Assembly (NCBI GenBank): GCA_016780605.1
Contig: JADHLS010000066.1
Coordinates: 1 to 12,451, forward strand
Origin: Reyranella sp.
Lineage (GTDB): Bacteria > Pseudomonadota > Alphaproteobacteria > Reyranellales > Reyranellaceae
Direction of reading: 5' to 3'
DNA: 12,451 bases
The translations under genes were made by a program, and so were the position numbers. The notes under the pieces were generated by a model, which worked only from the letters and a program-made list of their open reading frames with translations, did no database searches and was not told the origin of the DNA. This document shows, one piece after another, positions 12,411 to 12,451 of this stretch (position 1 is the first letter of the stretch; each line of letters starts with the position of its first letter).

Positions 12411-12451
12411 TTGACCTCAAGTCATCCGCTCTACCGCCAACCGCCGGGCAG

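Overview
The window reads as a G+C-rich bacterial chromosome segment, most likely from an alphaproteobacterium (something like a Rhodospirillales, Reyranella or Hyphomicrobiales soil or water organism). This rests on codon and base composition, the type of accessory enzymes, and palindromic intergenic repeats. No rRNA, tRNA, CRISPR array, transposase or phage gene was seen, and the exact taxon is not proven by the sequence.

Layout: (1) 40-1663 holds a periplasmic cytochrome P460-like c-type haem protein (-), an antibiotic-biosynthesis-monooxygenase (ABM) fold protein (-) and a divergent MarR regulator (+). The last two share a 92-bp intergenic region with a clear inverted-repeat operator. A dispersed repeat occurs on both sides of this pair (574-709 and 1669-1777). 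(2) 1814-4572 holds three plus-strand genes: an APH-like phosphotransferase, a mercuric-reductase/lipoamide-dehydrogenase-like flavoprotein disulfide reductase, and a small unknown protein. (3) 4604-6748 (-) is a tightly packed three-gene unit of unrecognised membrane proteins, joined by a 4-bp gap and an ATGA overlap. The first carries an HETGH zinc-protease-type motif and the last a dense Cys/Trp cluster. This is the most likely place for an undescribed system. (4) 6955-9364 (-) holds a Tat-type amidohydrolase preceded by a TetR regulator. (5) 9580-10484 (+) is a DinB-cupin pair with overlapping stop and start. (6) 10618-12278 (+) holds a secreted lipocalin-like protein, a broken remnant of a secreted amidohydrolase, and a secreted TPR protein.

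Four copies of a palindromic intergenic element (about 4-31, 2555-2629, 10486-10585, 12297-12410) each sit just downstream of a stop codon. They look like REP/BIME-type elements that may act in 3'-end formation. Most other genes look like small independent units (enzyme plus regulator) rather than one pathway. The functional links I can support are MarR-ABM, DinB-cupin, the three-gene membrane unit, and, more weakly, TetR-amidohydrolase.
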